NCBI GenBank assembly: GCA_018806915.1
Contig: JAGKQI010000090.1
Coordinates: 2,542,001 to 2,606,000, forward strand
Direction of reading: 5' to 3'
Length of the DNA: 64,000 bases
Origin: Phytophthora colocasiae
Lineage: Eukaryota > Oomycota > Peronosporomycetes > Peronosporales > Peronosporaceae
Of the stretch, positions 18,726 to 27,258 are shown piece by piece (the stretch's first letter is position 1; every line of letters starts with the position of its first letter). The notes beneath the pieces are model-generated. The model saw nothing but the letters and a program-made list of their open reading frames with translations. It made no database searches and was not told where the DNA came from. Made by a program: the position numbers and the translations under genes.

Positions 18726-20993
18726 ATGGAAGACGCGAAGATGGAAGAAGACGCGATGGCAGCTCAAGAGAACCGCATTGTGGTAAACTGTATCGTCGTT
18801 GGCGTACGCGGACAGCCGGTCAGCATAAGCACCAAGTTGAATGCATGGGTAAATACTTTGAACAAGCCAATAATGGCGAAGTACTCCAATCGACTGAAGG
18901 GCGTCGATGAAGGCGAGCTGCTGCTCTTCCTGGCCAAGAAGGCGGATGGCACGTGGCTGTCTGCTGATCCTGCTTTTAAAGAAACCCTGCAGGCTATGCT
19001 AAGTGGCGATGCTCCTGCCGAGATCAAGGACATCATTGGAGACGACAGGACGTCATTTACGGGACTGGAAACAATCGCAGACGCTCTCAGTACAGACATC
19101 CCATCAGGTTACTTGCACCTTCTAGTGAAGCCCCCTTTGCTAGTGCAGCAGCGTCGAGCGGCTATTACCATCGATATACCGCAAGTCAACTGGTCCGATC
19201 CTGAACCGTGCTCTCAACTCGTCGTTACAGATGACGATCAACTGATTGAATTGCCACCATCTTGCGTCAGTGGTACCGGCATTGGTCGCCCTCAGGGCGG
19301 TCCTGATCAGGCGCTGATTGGTCGCCCTCAGGGCGGTCCTGATCAGACGCTGATCCTCTATCGTCGGCCACCTCTGGTGAAGCAATGGAATGAGATCAAC
19401 AGGTGTTCAATCCAAACGTATGCGCGTCTTTGGATTGTTGGTCCACCTGGAACGGGAAAGTCGTGCGCAGCGCTCGCCTTTGCATGGTCTTTGAATCGAT
19501 CGCTCTGGGACGTGATTTGGATTCACTACTCGCGAGGTGACAAGCATTTTAATTGTATGTGGCTTCAGGGTAACGAGAAAGCGGTTTGCATTGTGAAGGA
19601 GGAAGTGATAGAGCGTGATCTGTCAGCAATCTTGAATACGACGTCGCAGACAAGGAAAACGATTGTATTTCTGGATGGGTATGTCAAGTCATCTGCAGCT
19701 GGAGAGGCAGCTCATCTCAAGTGCCTACGTTGGCATCAAGAAGACGTAAAGCGGCATCGACTAGTGTGTGTTTGCTCGATGGTTACTATCGGAAAAGAAT
19801 ATCGACCAGAACTTTACAATCAGATTCCGGCGAAAGTGGATAAGGAGCTCCTGGACTCTGAAATGGAGGATGTGGAGATGTCGGCTGGAGAATTACACAA
19901 TCTAGAAGAGGCGCAGACGAGCGAATTGCAGCATGCCATGCAGGCAGTGGATCGGCCAGTCAAGACGCAGATGCTCTTCAAACTGACATCGTGGCGCTTT
20001 GAGGATTACAAGAAGGCAATCACGAACCAAAAGTTTTTCGAGAGTGTAATGAGCAAGTTTCCAGCGTATTCAAAACAAGATGATCCAGACAAGGAAAACA
20101 AGAAGAGAACCCAGTTGCTGCGAGCAAAGTACTTTGTGGCCGGTGGAAGCGCGAGGCTCATGTTCGATGAGTCGACAGAAGGAGCGATCGATGCACTCGA
20201 CAAAGTACTTGACGAGGCACCAAACATCGAGCCGTACCTCAAAGGGTTTGTTGGCGATTCCTCTTCTAGTGCTGTCAACCGTTTACTTGCTCGGTATGAG
20301 AGCCCCAATGGTTACGAGGTTCAATTGGTGAGCGAATACGTCGTGCGTCGCTATGCAACGGTGATGGGTCCGCATCTAGTAAAGAATTTGGCGAGGGCTT
20401 GCAACGTGAATCCATCCATGGATGGTTTTATCCTCGAAGCTTGGTTTTTTGCTCAGCTCAGCCATAATGGCCTAACGTGGAGCGTGTATGTGGAATCGAA
20501 ATTACAAGGTGGCGAATGGGAGAGATCAAGCGTCGTATTTTTCGATCCAGAGAAGTATCCGATTGGTATTTCATTGGATGTTCCGAAGTGGATGGCTCCA
20601 AAGAAGTGGAACCAAGGCGGATACGATGCTGTTTTTGTCGACAAAGCAGTACAACTAGTCCGATTTGTTCAAGTGACGCGTGCTGAGCGCCATACGTTTG
20701 ATGAGACATACTTCATCGACCTCTTGAACAGACTCATCGCTGGCGATCTGAACCAAGTTGCTGTGGTTGAATTATGTTTTGTCGTCCCAATGGCTAGGCT
20801 GGAAACGTTCAGTTTACCAGTGAGCACGGAAGACTTCAAGAAGAGAGTTGTGGAAGTTGCTTCGTCGCCATCGCGAGCTACTCGGAGTCATCCCGATCAA
20901 ACATTCAAAGCTTGCAGTGCAAACGTCATTGCCATCGGAGTTGACTATGAAATTACCAACCGCAGTTCAGTCGAAGGATCCCAAGTTGGCTAG
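18726..20993 (+). CDS. Crinkler (CRN)/RHS-type effector with P-loop NTPase
   Basis: An intact 755-residue frame. The N-terminal header has the translocation motif LFLAK at residues 67-71 (LLLFLAKKADGTWL) and ends with HLLVKPP, matching the LFLAK and HVLVxxP landmarks of Crinkler proteins. A P-loop NTPase follows: Walker A GPPGTGKS at residues 239-246 and Walker B IVFLD with Asp317. The C-terminal region has a conserved Glu (ILEAWFF, about 571), Asp (GGYDAV, about 634) and VRFVQVT (Gln about 649), in the order of a PD-(D/E)XK nuclease-like fold as in CR/RHS proteins. No classical signal peptide is seen. In the family, such proteins act in host nuclei. A 36-bp tandem duplication lies at 19281-19352. 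Confidence 0.8.
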   Translation: MEDAKMEEDAMAAQENRIVVNCIVVGVRGQPVSISTKLNAWVNTLNKPIMAKYSNRLKGVDEGELLLFLAKKADGTWLSADPAFKETLQAMLSGDAPAEIKDIIGDDRTSFTGLETIADALSTDIPSGYLHLLVKPPLLVQQRRAAITIDIPQVNWSDPEPCSQLVVTDDDQLIELPPSCVSGTGIGRPQGGPDQALIGRPQGGPDQTLILYRRPPLVKQWNEINRCSIQTYARLWIVGPPGTGKSCAALAFAWSLNRSLWDVIWIHYSRGDKHFNCMWLQGNEKAVCIVKEEVIERDLSAILNTTSQTRKTIVFLDGYVKSSAAGEAAHLKCLRWHQEDVKRHRLVCVCSMVTIGKEYRPELYNQIPAKVDKELLDSEMEDVEMSAGELHNLEEAQTSELQHAMQAVDRPVKTQMLFKLTSWRFEDYKKAITNQKFFESVMSKFPAYSKQDDPDKENKKRTQLLRAKYFVAGGSARLMFDESTEGAIDALDKVLDEAPNIEPYLKGFVGDSSSSAVNRLLARYESPNGYEVQLVSEYVVRRYATVMGPHLVKNLARACNVNPSMDGFILEAWFFAQLSHNGLTWSVYVESKLQGGEWERSSVVFFDPEKYPIGISLDVPKWMAPKKWNQGGYDAVFVDKAVQLVRFVQVTRAERHTFDETYFIDLLNRLIAGDLNQVAVVELCFVVPMARLETFSLPVSTEDFKKRVVEVASSPSRATRSHPDQTFKACSANVIAIGVDYEITNRSSVEGSQVG
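19281..19352 (+). repeat. 36-bp in-frame tandem duplication in the CRN gene
   Basis: Two copies (19281-19316, 19317-19352) encode IGRPQGGPDQxL twice in the linker between header and NTPase. Two bases differ between them. Confidence 0.95.
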
Positions 20994-21162
20994 AACCGCA
21001 AGTCGACAATGCAACGTTTGTCGGCAAAATCTATTCCGAGTGCCCTGCATATTTTTAGCCAATCAGATCACACCAATGGAATTATCTTCATTTCTTTAAA
21101 TTCCTCAAGTATAAATAAAAGGTGAGTTCATCTTGAGCGATAAAAAATAAATATATAGAACA

Positions 21163-22038
21163 GTGTGCAAGTACATTTTCCCAGAGAACCACCCGAAGGC
21201 GAACCAACAGTGCGGCTCAAAAGGCGATTGGTGCCGACACCACGCGAAGTATCAGCCAGCAGTTGCTGAACCAGTGATTGCTGAACCTGTAATTGCTAAA
21301 CCTGCAGTTGATGAACCAACAACGTCTGACTGGATTGAAGAAATGTACGGAGAGCACTGCATTCAGCACGTCAAGTCTGTTGATAAATATGATCAACCCA
21401 AGTTGGTCACCAGGTGATTCGATCAAGTCGAAAATGCACGTACTTAAAGTAGTTAGTGATTCCATCGACTACAAGCATAATGATGATGTTACACCTGACT
21501 TTGGAAACGACGGATACACGTATCTGTTGCAATATCAATTCGAAGAGAGCGATCCGTTTCTTGATAACTTCTTCTTCAAGTCTAGTGAAGACCGCGAATC
21601 ATTCGAGCAAGCAAACATTGAATGCGGGATGGAATACGTCATGACAGGTTGTATCAATTATGTATGATGATTCGTGGTACCAAAACCTGTGGAATCTCGC
21701 CGGATCTCGTCAACCTCATCTGATGATGATTGATGCGCAAGACCTATCTTTGTGTGCTGAAACAAAAAGTCGAGCGTTTCAACAGGAGTTTGCTACAAAA
21801 GATTTCGATGGTTGGTCTGATTCAAAGTATAACCCATCAAGGAAAACTAAAGGGAATTACCGCTGGTTGTGATTTTGCCGCATACAAGCAATGGAAGGAT
21901 GAATATGAAGTGAAGGAGCCAAGCAAAACTCCCAGTTCAAAGTCTTTTGAGCGATCTACACTTGATCAAGACTTCGAATTGACATTCAACTCAGCGCGGA
22001 AGTTGGCAACACTAACAGATAACGGGCCGAACAATTGA
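21163..22038 (+). pseudogene. Decayed unknown genes downstream of the CRN gene
   Basis: At 21163 a frame opens with MCKYIF..KANQQCG..GDWCRHH, a compact Cys/His cluster, then a PVIAEPVIAKP repeat, and stops at 21417. A frame change leads to an acidic stretch (SDSIDYKHNDD, FGNDGYTYLLQYQF) ending at 21667. Two overlapping frames from 21660 and 21730 run to 21872 and 22038. CxYIF..G..C..YC-like clusters are common in giant DNA virus proteins, but this one is short and the match is weak. No function is assigned. Confidence 0.25.
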
Positions 22039-22183
22039 TGACTGCGTTTAGCTATATTTGATACATACATTGTAAGGTAGTGAGGAAGCGTAGCGTCACG
22101 AAGGCAAATTTGAAAGTGAATTAATGTTTAAACTTGCTCCTACAGACTAGTAAATCCTACAAGTTGAAGTAGCATAGTTTTAA

Positions 22184-22252
22184 CCAATCAAAACTCAGAA
22201 CATGACGCCTTCATCCAATCAGCATGCAGGGATCGTGGCGTTAAGCCAATCA
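22184..22252 (+). promoter_or_regulatory. Three CCAATCA boxes at 31-bp intervals
   Basis: CCAATCA at 22184-22190, 22215-22221 and 22246-22252, each exactly 31 bp apart, 208-276 bp upstream of the ATG at 22460. They are followed by an inverted repeat (CGTGCCTCC / GGAGGCACG, 22265-22298). They are probably NF-Y-type promoter boxes. Confidence 0.5.
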
Positions 22253-22447
22253 CGGCTTAGGCTGCGTGCCTCCTCGTGTGCAACACGCTGGAGGCACGAG
22301 CCTTGACGTAGAATACGTCACATACATGAGGTGCGGACGAAGGAAGGAAATTGAAGTTGATTAACTGGTTATTCCTGGTTGCTACTACTTGGCTTGGCTA
22401 TTGAATTCTGAAGGTTTGATTGTGATTGTGAATTGTTTGAATGCTAA

Positions 22448-22459
22448 TCATTTCTTATC
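22448..22459 (+). promoter_or_regulatory. Oomycete initiator-like element
   Basis: TCATTTCTTATC immediately upstream of the ATG at 22460 matches the oomycete Inr. With the CCAAT boxes it marks a plausible promoter. Confidence 0.45.
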
Positions 22460-22681
22460 ATGACGAGGAGTTCGTCCACTGGACTCCAGCGACGTAAGCG
22501 AGCCGAGTTGCAGTTTCTACGAGCTCAAGTGATTGTAGACAGCTACACCGTAAAAGCAGCTCGTTCAGACGTCTGTCTGGGCTTCATTCGTCACGCAGTA
22601 GTGGCTTGTCCTGACGAGCTTGCACCTGCACTGGATTCAGTGACGCAGGTAGTTGTAAATGTGCAAATGATCTTGTTTTAG
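22460..22681 (+). CDS. Short hypothetical gene start (73 codons)
   Basis: The frame starts MTRSSSTGLQRRKRAELQ and continues with a mixed hydrophilic/Val-rich stretch to a TAG at 22681. It has its own initiator and CCAAT boxes, so it may be the first exon of a real gene. A possible donor (CAG|GTAGTT near 22649) and acceptor (CCAG near 22694) would give a 46-nt intron, but the continuation soon stops. No family recognised. Confidence 0.35.
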   Translation: MTRSSSTGLQRRKRAELQFLRAQVIVDSYTVKAARSDVCLGFIRHAVVACPDELAPALDSVTQVVVNVQMILF

Positions 22682-22716
22682 CTGACAAATCCAGGTATTC
22701 CGGTGCTTTAATTCAT

Positions 22717-23004
22717 TTACTTTTGAGTTGAGCGAGAATTCACAACGTAAAGGATACAATTAGCTACTTTTGTTTTCAGCATGTTGCTGGCAAGTGTCAA
22801 GTTGCCCACGATATTTTTGAGGATACGATTGGCCTCTTCCGACTTCTTTCGCTCAATGAATTCGTTTAGACGTTGCCTCTCTCGTGCACTGGTCGGTTTG
22901 GAGCGTTGTCCACTGTGTTGAAGAATGCCTTCTCCGTCTTCTTCTTTTTCCATTTCGTCCACGATCCAATTCTTAACGATAACGGCGCTACTACGTAGAA
23001 GCAC
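22717..23004 (-). pseudogene. Charged helical fragment of unknown gene
   Basis: A 95-codon minus-strand frame is rich in Glu, Lys and Arg in the middle (ERQRLNEFIERKKSEEANR), suggesting a helical or coiled-coil segment. The frame upstream continues in another phase toward 23051. It lies back to back with the GAF remnant at 23050. Whether it belongs to the same broken gene is unknown. Confidence 0.3.
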
Positions 23005-23049
23005 TTGTTGGAAAAGTCCCTCGCTGGTAGGAGCTCGAAGCTTTTGGTC

Positions 23050-23854
23050 AAGTCACTACCGAGAGCTTTCGAGACTGAGTTCCTAGCGTCGGAATGAAGC
23101 TCATACTTGTCCCTCGACTGTCTGTACCTAAATGGAGATTTGTACTGGAACTGTGCGATATCGCTCGAGTTGAGAGTTCTGTGGCAGCTTGTGGGCAGAT
23201 TTTAGACGACCACAAGTGTCGTTCTCGGTCTTTACTGGCCGGCTGGGCGTTTTCTTCCCATACAAAGAGTTGAGCGATTGTATCAGCATCGAAAATGCTC
23301 ACACAGGCGTTGTAGTCGGCGTTGATGACGCTCACGACGCTCATTTCCTTAAAGAACGACATGGACGCGTACTTCAAAAACCGCCAAAATATAATTTACT
23401 CGAAGTTTCCCTGAAATTTACTCGAAGATAAGCCGCACCCCGGAATCTGCTTACGCTGGGTCGTTGATGGAGGAAGCTGTACGGTCGCAGAAGCTTACGA
23501 TCGCGAACGATATCGCCAAGGCTGGTTCGTTCAATGCTTTTGTCGACAGCCTCGGTGGGATTCCAGCGCGCAACGTGGTATTTGCTCCATTGGTGGTTGA
23601 AGACGTGGAGGGGATCATCCCGGACATGAAGAAGCTTGAGAGTGAAGGTCTCTCTGTCTTCTGACTCCGGAATGAAGCTCCTGGGTTTACTGCAACTTGT
23701 GAACATCAAAGGCCGTAAAACCCACTTTGACGAGCACGATTTGTTCCTGTCCATCGTTCAGAGTCAAAGCTGCAGTGTTTTAGCTGCAATTCTCGAGAAG
23801 CAGCGGATGATACGGCAGAAGGAGCAAATAACCTTGTTACTAAAATTTAACTGA
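23050..23854 (+). pseudogene. GAF-domain gene remnant
   Basis: Plus-strand frames contain a KWRFVLELCDIARVES segment near 23140 (a region that often precedes a GAF domain), then a RNVVFAPLVVEDVEG block and, after a frameshift near 23660, KLLGLLQLVNIKGRKTHF, which is the end of a GAF fold. Frequent stops and frame changes show decay. A better-preserved coiled-coil/GAF gene lies on the opposite strand at 32582-34194. The two could be pieces of one gene, but I cannot show a join. Confidence 0.45.
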
Positions 23855-24024
23855 AAAAGATTAATTTCGAGTAGTTGGTTGAAAGGAGACAATGGAAGTA
23901 AGTTTAAAGTGGTTGGCTGGAAGGCGTTCGTATATGCATCCATTTGCGTTTTGATGACCCAATACACCGTTGGGAGCGGAGCCAGTGACTTCGCGGCTTC
24001 TTCTGAAGAGGATGATTTCCAAGC

Positions 24025-24029
24025 GAATG
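24025..24029. repeat. Gypsy-2 target duplication, left (GAATG)
   Basis: Identical to 30900-30904, directly outside the LTRs. Confidence 0.93.
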
Positions 24030-24224
24030 TATATCTTGACAGGGAAGCTTTGGGGGAGGGCGCGCTAAAGTAGAAGTGCCGCCCCCGCAGTTCAGACGGA
24101 TGGAAGCTTCTAGAAGCTTCCACAGCCGTCCTACATCTGCTTGTATATTAATTACTATACTAATACATTCCCTAGTACTAACCGCCCATTGCAATAAAAT
24201 AGTAATATCACCCAATCAGATACA
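24030..24224 (-). repeat. Gypsy-2 3' LTR
   Basis: 195 bp; on the minus strand it starts TGTATCTGATTGG and ends CAAGATATA. Identical to 30705-30899. Confidence 0.93.
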
Positions 24225-24263
24225 CTCACCCTCCCTTTGGCAACCGCCGCCTCTTCATAGTCT

Positions 24264-24270
24264 TCATTCT
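24264..24270 (+). promoter_or_regulatory. Initiator-like TCATTCT for the antisense ORF
   Basis: TCATTCT followed by CGAAAAA lies just inside the 3' LTR, 124 bp upstream of the ATG at 24394 and in the same direction. It could start the antisense transcript. Confidence 0.3.
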
Positions 24271-24393
24271 CGAAAAAGCGCAGCAGACGGCGAAGTCGGC
24301 CGTCTCAACAGGGACTCGCTTGAACCGGTGTCATCTTCGCCTGCGGGCCTGGCTGCACTGGAATTGAGTGGGTTCCAGCCCGAGGCGGTCACC

Positions 24394-25761
24394 ATGGCTT
24401 CATTACGCTCGTCTGCTTCTTCTCGTACTCTCTTGGTCGAGCTTCAGTCTTCTGCTGGGCTTCGTGCGACTCAGTCTCGGCTGGCACGCGCCTCGTTGGC
24501 CCGGCCATCATCGGAAACGGCCGCCAACCAACCACAGGCTGCACCACAGTCCGCTTCACCATCAACACCGTCAACACCTCCATCGCCGCTGCCGCTGTCT
24601 CCTGTTGGTTCTCCTGCGGCTTCGCCTGCGCCATCATCACCCTTGGACGACGCTTCGGTGGCGTCAGATGAGTCTGGAGAATCTGTTTTGAACCGCTTGA
24701 AGGAGCTGTACTGTGGTTCGCTCTTCGGTAGCTCAAGTGAGGAATCGGAGGACGACGACTCGGAGAATCTGCAGGCGGCACGTCCAGCATCTCCTACCCC
24801 ATCAACGAGTGGTCTATTCGACGATAGCGACGAGGAAACCGAGCCTGTAGGTGGACTCAATCGCTTGAAGCGTGGGACGGACTCTGGTGACTGGCATCCG
24901 TACGCGTTGCCTTCTGCTCCGGCAAAACATCCTGCGAACGGCCGAGTAAACCACTACGACCCTTCTGCTCCGTGGGATTACTCCGTTCCCGTCAACATTG
25001 AGCAGCTACACGACGTCCGCGGCGAATATCCGCATCGGTGTTTTCTCGTGGAATGGCAAGTTTCGCCGCTTCAGCTGAGCTGGGTTTGGGAGGAGCAACT
25101 TGTCCAACGATTCGCTCGCCGAATGGATCAGGTGATGCAGTGGTGTGACGATCTGCGCCCTGATACGTTTGCCAGTTATTACAAGAAGAATTTCGCGCGT
25201 CGTGACCAGGCTTCTCCTGCCGGTGGCTGCTTCATGGACGCTTTTCGCGCAGCGCTTTTCCACCTTGGTGACCCTGGGCTCGCCTCTACGGCTACTGAAC
25301 TTTGGGTGGGCTTCGAGCGTGAACATCCGGGTACTGTCGATGGAGTTTCTCGTGCGGAAGCTACGGAGTTCTTTCGCGTACTTCAACGCAGCCATTTTCC
25401 GTTGGATTACGATCTTCTCTTCCACAGTCCACTTGACGCTTCATACACGAATGTGGAACTGTTCCAGACGTTTGTCCAAACACTGCGTGAGAGAGTGTAT
25501 CTCACGAGTATTGGTGATGGCCTCGTCGGACACTGCATTGATGTTCTCGCGAAGGGTTCAGACACTGCTGTCTCTGTACTGGATGGAGTCGAACCGCCTG
25601 TGACCCCGGAACCATTGACCAACTTGGAGTATCTCGACAAGGTCAAATGGATGGGATTGATGAAGCTGAATCCAGGTTACCGTTGCCGCCGCGGTAAACG
25701 CAAGGCCAGGCCGAATCGAAAGAAAGCTCGCCGCGAGAAGAAGAAGCAGCAGAAGTTGTAG
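24394..25761 (+). CDS. Antisense ORF of gypsy-2, cysteine-protease-like
   Basis: An intact 455-residue frame opposite to gag-pol, starting at an ATG in a strong context (GTCACCATGG) just inside the 3' LTR. Residues 1-170 are low-complexity Ser/Pro/Ala and acidic, with an SSSEESEDDD run. A middle block has FLVEWQ and WVWEEQL, reminiscent of a chromodomain strand and helix. Then GGCFMDAFRAALFHLG (Cys279), GLVGHCIDVL (His380) and LDG (Asp397) are spaced like a papain/OTU-type catalytic triad. The tail is strongly basic (RRGKRKARPNRKK). This fold resembles an ORF linked to oomycete gypsy elements. Any protease activity is inferred. Confidence 0.6.
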   Translation: MASLRSSASSRTLLVELQSSAGLRATQSRLARASLARPSSETAANQPQAAPQSASPSTPSTPPSPLPLSPVGSPAASPAPSSPLDDASVASDESGESVLNRLKELYCGSLFGSSSEESEDDDSENLQAARPASPTPSTSGLFDDSDEETEPVGGLNRLKRGTDSGDWHPYALPSAPAKHPANGRVNHYDPSAPWDYSVPVNIEQLHDVRGEYPHRCFLVEWQVSPLQLSWVWEEQLVQRFARRMDQVMQWCDDLRPDTFASYYKKNFARRDQASPAGGCFMDAFRAALFHLGDPGLASTATELWVGFEREHPGTVDGVSRAEATEFFRVLQRSHFPLDYDLLFHSPLDASYTNVELFQTFVQTLRERVYLTSIGDGLVGHCIDVLAKGSDTAVSVLDGVEPPVTPEPLTNLEYLDKVKWMGLMKLNPGYRCRRGKRKARPNRKKARREKKKQQKL

Positions 25762-25820
25762 GGGATGTAATCGGGAATACATGTAGGCTCTCGGGCCCCC
25801 TTTACTCTTGACTTTGCCGT

Positions 25821-27258
25821 TTATCTTCTTCGCCGTTTCCTTCTCCTGGATGCTTCAAAGTCTGCAATGAGGTCTGGGACCTGTGAGAGATTCTCGATCA
25901 GCTCCCAGGTGGGTTTCTCCTCACCCACCCACTCCACAAGAAATTGGGTTCGTCGCTTTTGCGTTCGCTTGCCGAGGAGTCTTTGGATGAGTTGTCCAAC
26001 TGTGCCGTCGGCTAGAACGACATCATGGGGCTTCGACATCCGAGTGGCGTCCTTGTATGGCTTCAAAGACCCGGTATTGAAGACTGGATGAAGTTTGTTC
26101 CCGGCTTGGATGTTCAGCTCGTATGCATGATTGTGGATCCTCTTCACCACCGTATAGGGACCTATCCACTTCGGACCAAGCTTGCTTGAGTTTGGTAACC
26201 CTGTATGTCTGCGATCCAAGTGTTTTGTGCTCAAGTACACTCGGTCCCCAACTTCAACGACTTGTTCCTCTCGGTTTCTGTCGTACACATCGCGCATTCT
26301 TTCTTGCGCTTCCGCCAGTGCTTCCTGACATTGACGAAGAAGAGCTGCTTGTCGTTCGTGGAACTCAGCGCCACGTCGACTTGTTGGGACCTTGCCACGA
26401 CTTTCAGCCGTGAGCTGTAGAGGATTGAGAGGGATGTATCCGAGATCAGCCTCGAAAGGCGCCATCTTGATACTGCTGTTCACGGTCGAGTTTACTGCGA
26501 ACTCAGCATTGGCGAGATGGATGTCCCAGTCGTCTTGAACTGGCCCAACGTAGCACCTCAGGTATTCTTCGAGTGTTCTGTTCATCCGCTCCGTTTGGCC
26601 GTCTCCCTGAGCACGATGAGCTACTGTCATCTTCAGTGTTGTTCCGATTGATTTGAAGACGTGTTGCCAGAACGTCGAAACGAACTTCCTGTCTCTATCG
26701 GATACGATGCTTGTTGGCATCCCATGAAGTTTCCAGATATGGTCGATGAAGAGACGGGCAACGCCTTCGGCATCTACCTTCTTCGTAGTCGGCACAAAGT
26801 GACAACGCTTTGTCAGTCGGTCCACGACGACCCAAATGGAATCGACCTCTCGCTTTGTTCGTGGCAAGTCGGTGATGAAGTCCATCGAAATCGATCTCCA
26901 CCGTTCGTCGGGAACACGCAGTGGCTCTAGCAGTCCCGGTGGCTTCGTTAGCCTTGGTTTGTTCCGTCGACAAGGCTCACAGTCAGCAATGTACGCTTGG
27001 ATTGACTTCAACATCTTGGTCCAGTACCACCTCCTAGCGAGGGTCAAGTACGTTCGCTCCGCCCCTGGATGACCTCCGTAGTTGGAATTGTGACACTCAC
27101 CGATGATCACCTGCCGCAACTTCACATCGTTGGGCACTACGACACGTGGCTCATCGTCGGATGGAGTCTGGTACCACAGCAACCCGTTGTCTTCCGAAAA
27201 GTAGCGATACTGTTTCTTCTGTTGTTGGTTGGCTATCTGCGCGCCGCTGGATTGCTGT
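25821..27258 (-). pseudogene. Gypsy-2 integrase and chromodomain
   Basis: The frame covers the integrase zinc-binding HHCC (HNSNYGGHPG..C..C), the catalytic triad in MDFITDL, VSDRDRKF and DGQTERMN, and the C-terminal SH3-like region (KLGPKWIGPYTV). It ends with a chromodomain (TQFLVEWVGEEKPTWELIENL) and a basic tail. Chromodomains direct insertion toward marked chromatin. The frame is one base off from the upstream RNase H frame, with the slip at the A-run (minus-strand T5) 27259-27263. Confidence 0.93.

Noticed and set aside
23879..24073. 64-codon plus-strand frame at the left edge of gypsy-2
   Set aside because: It runs into the LTR, and without gypsy-2 it meets a stop two codons after the target site. 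No motif or promoter supports it.
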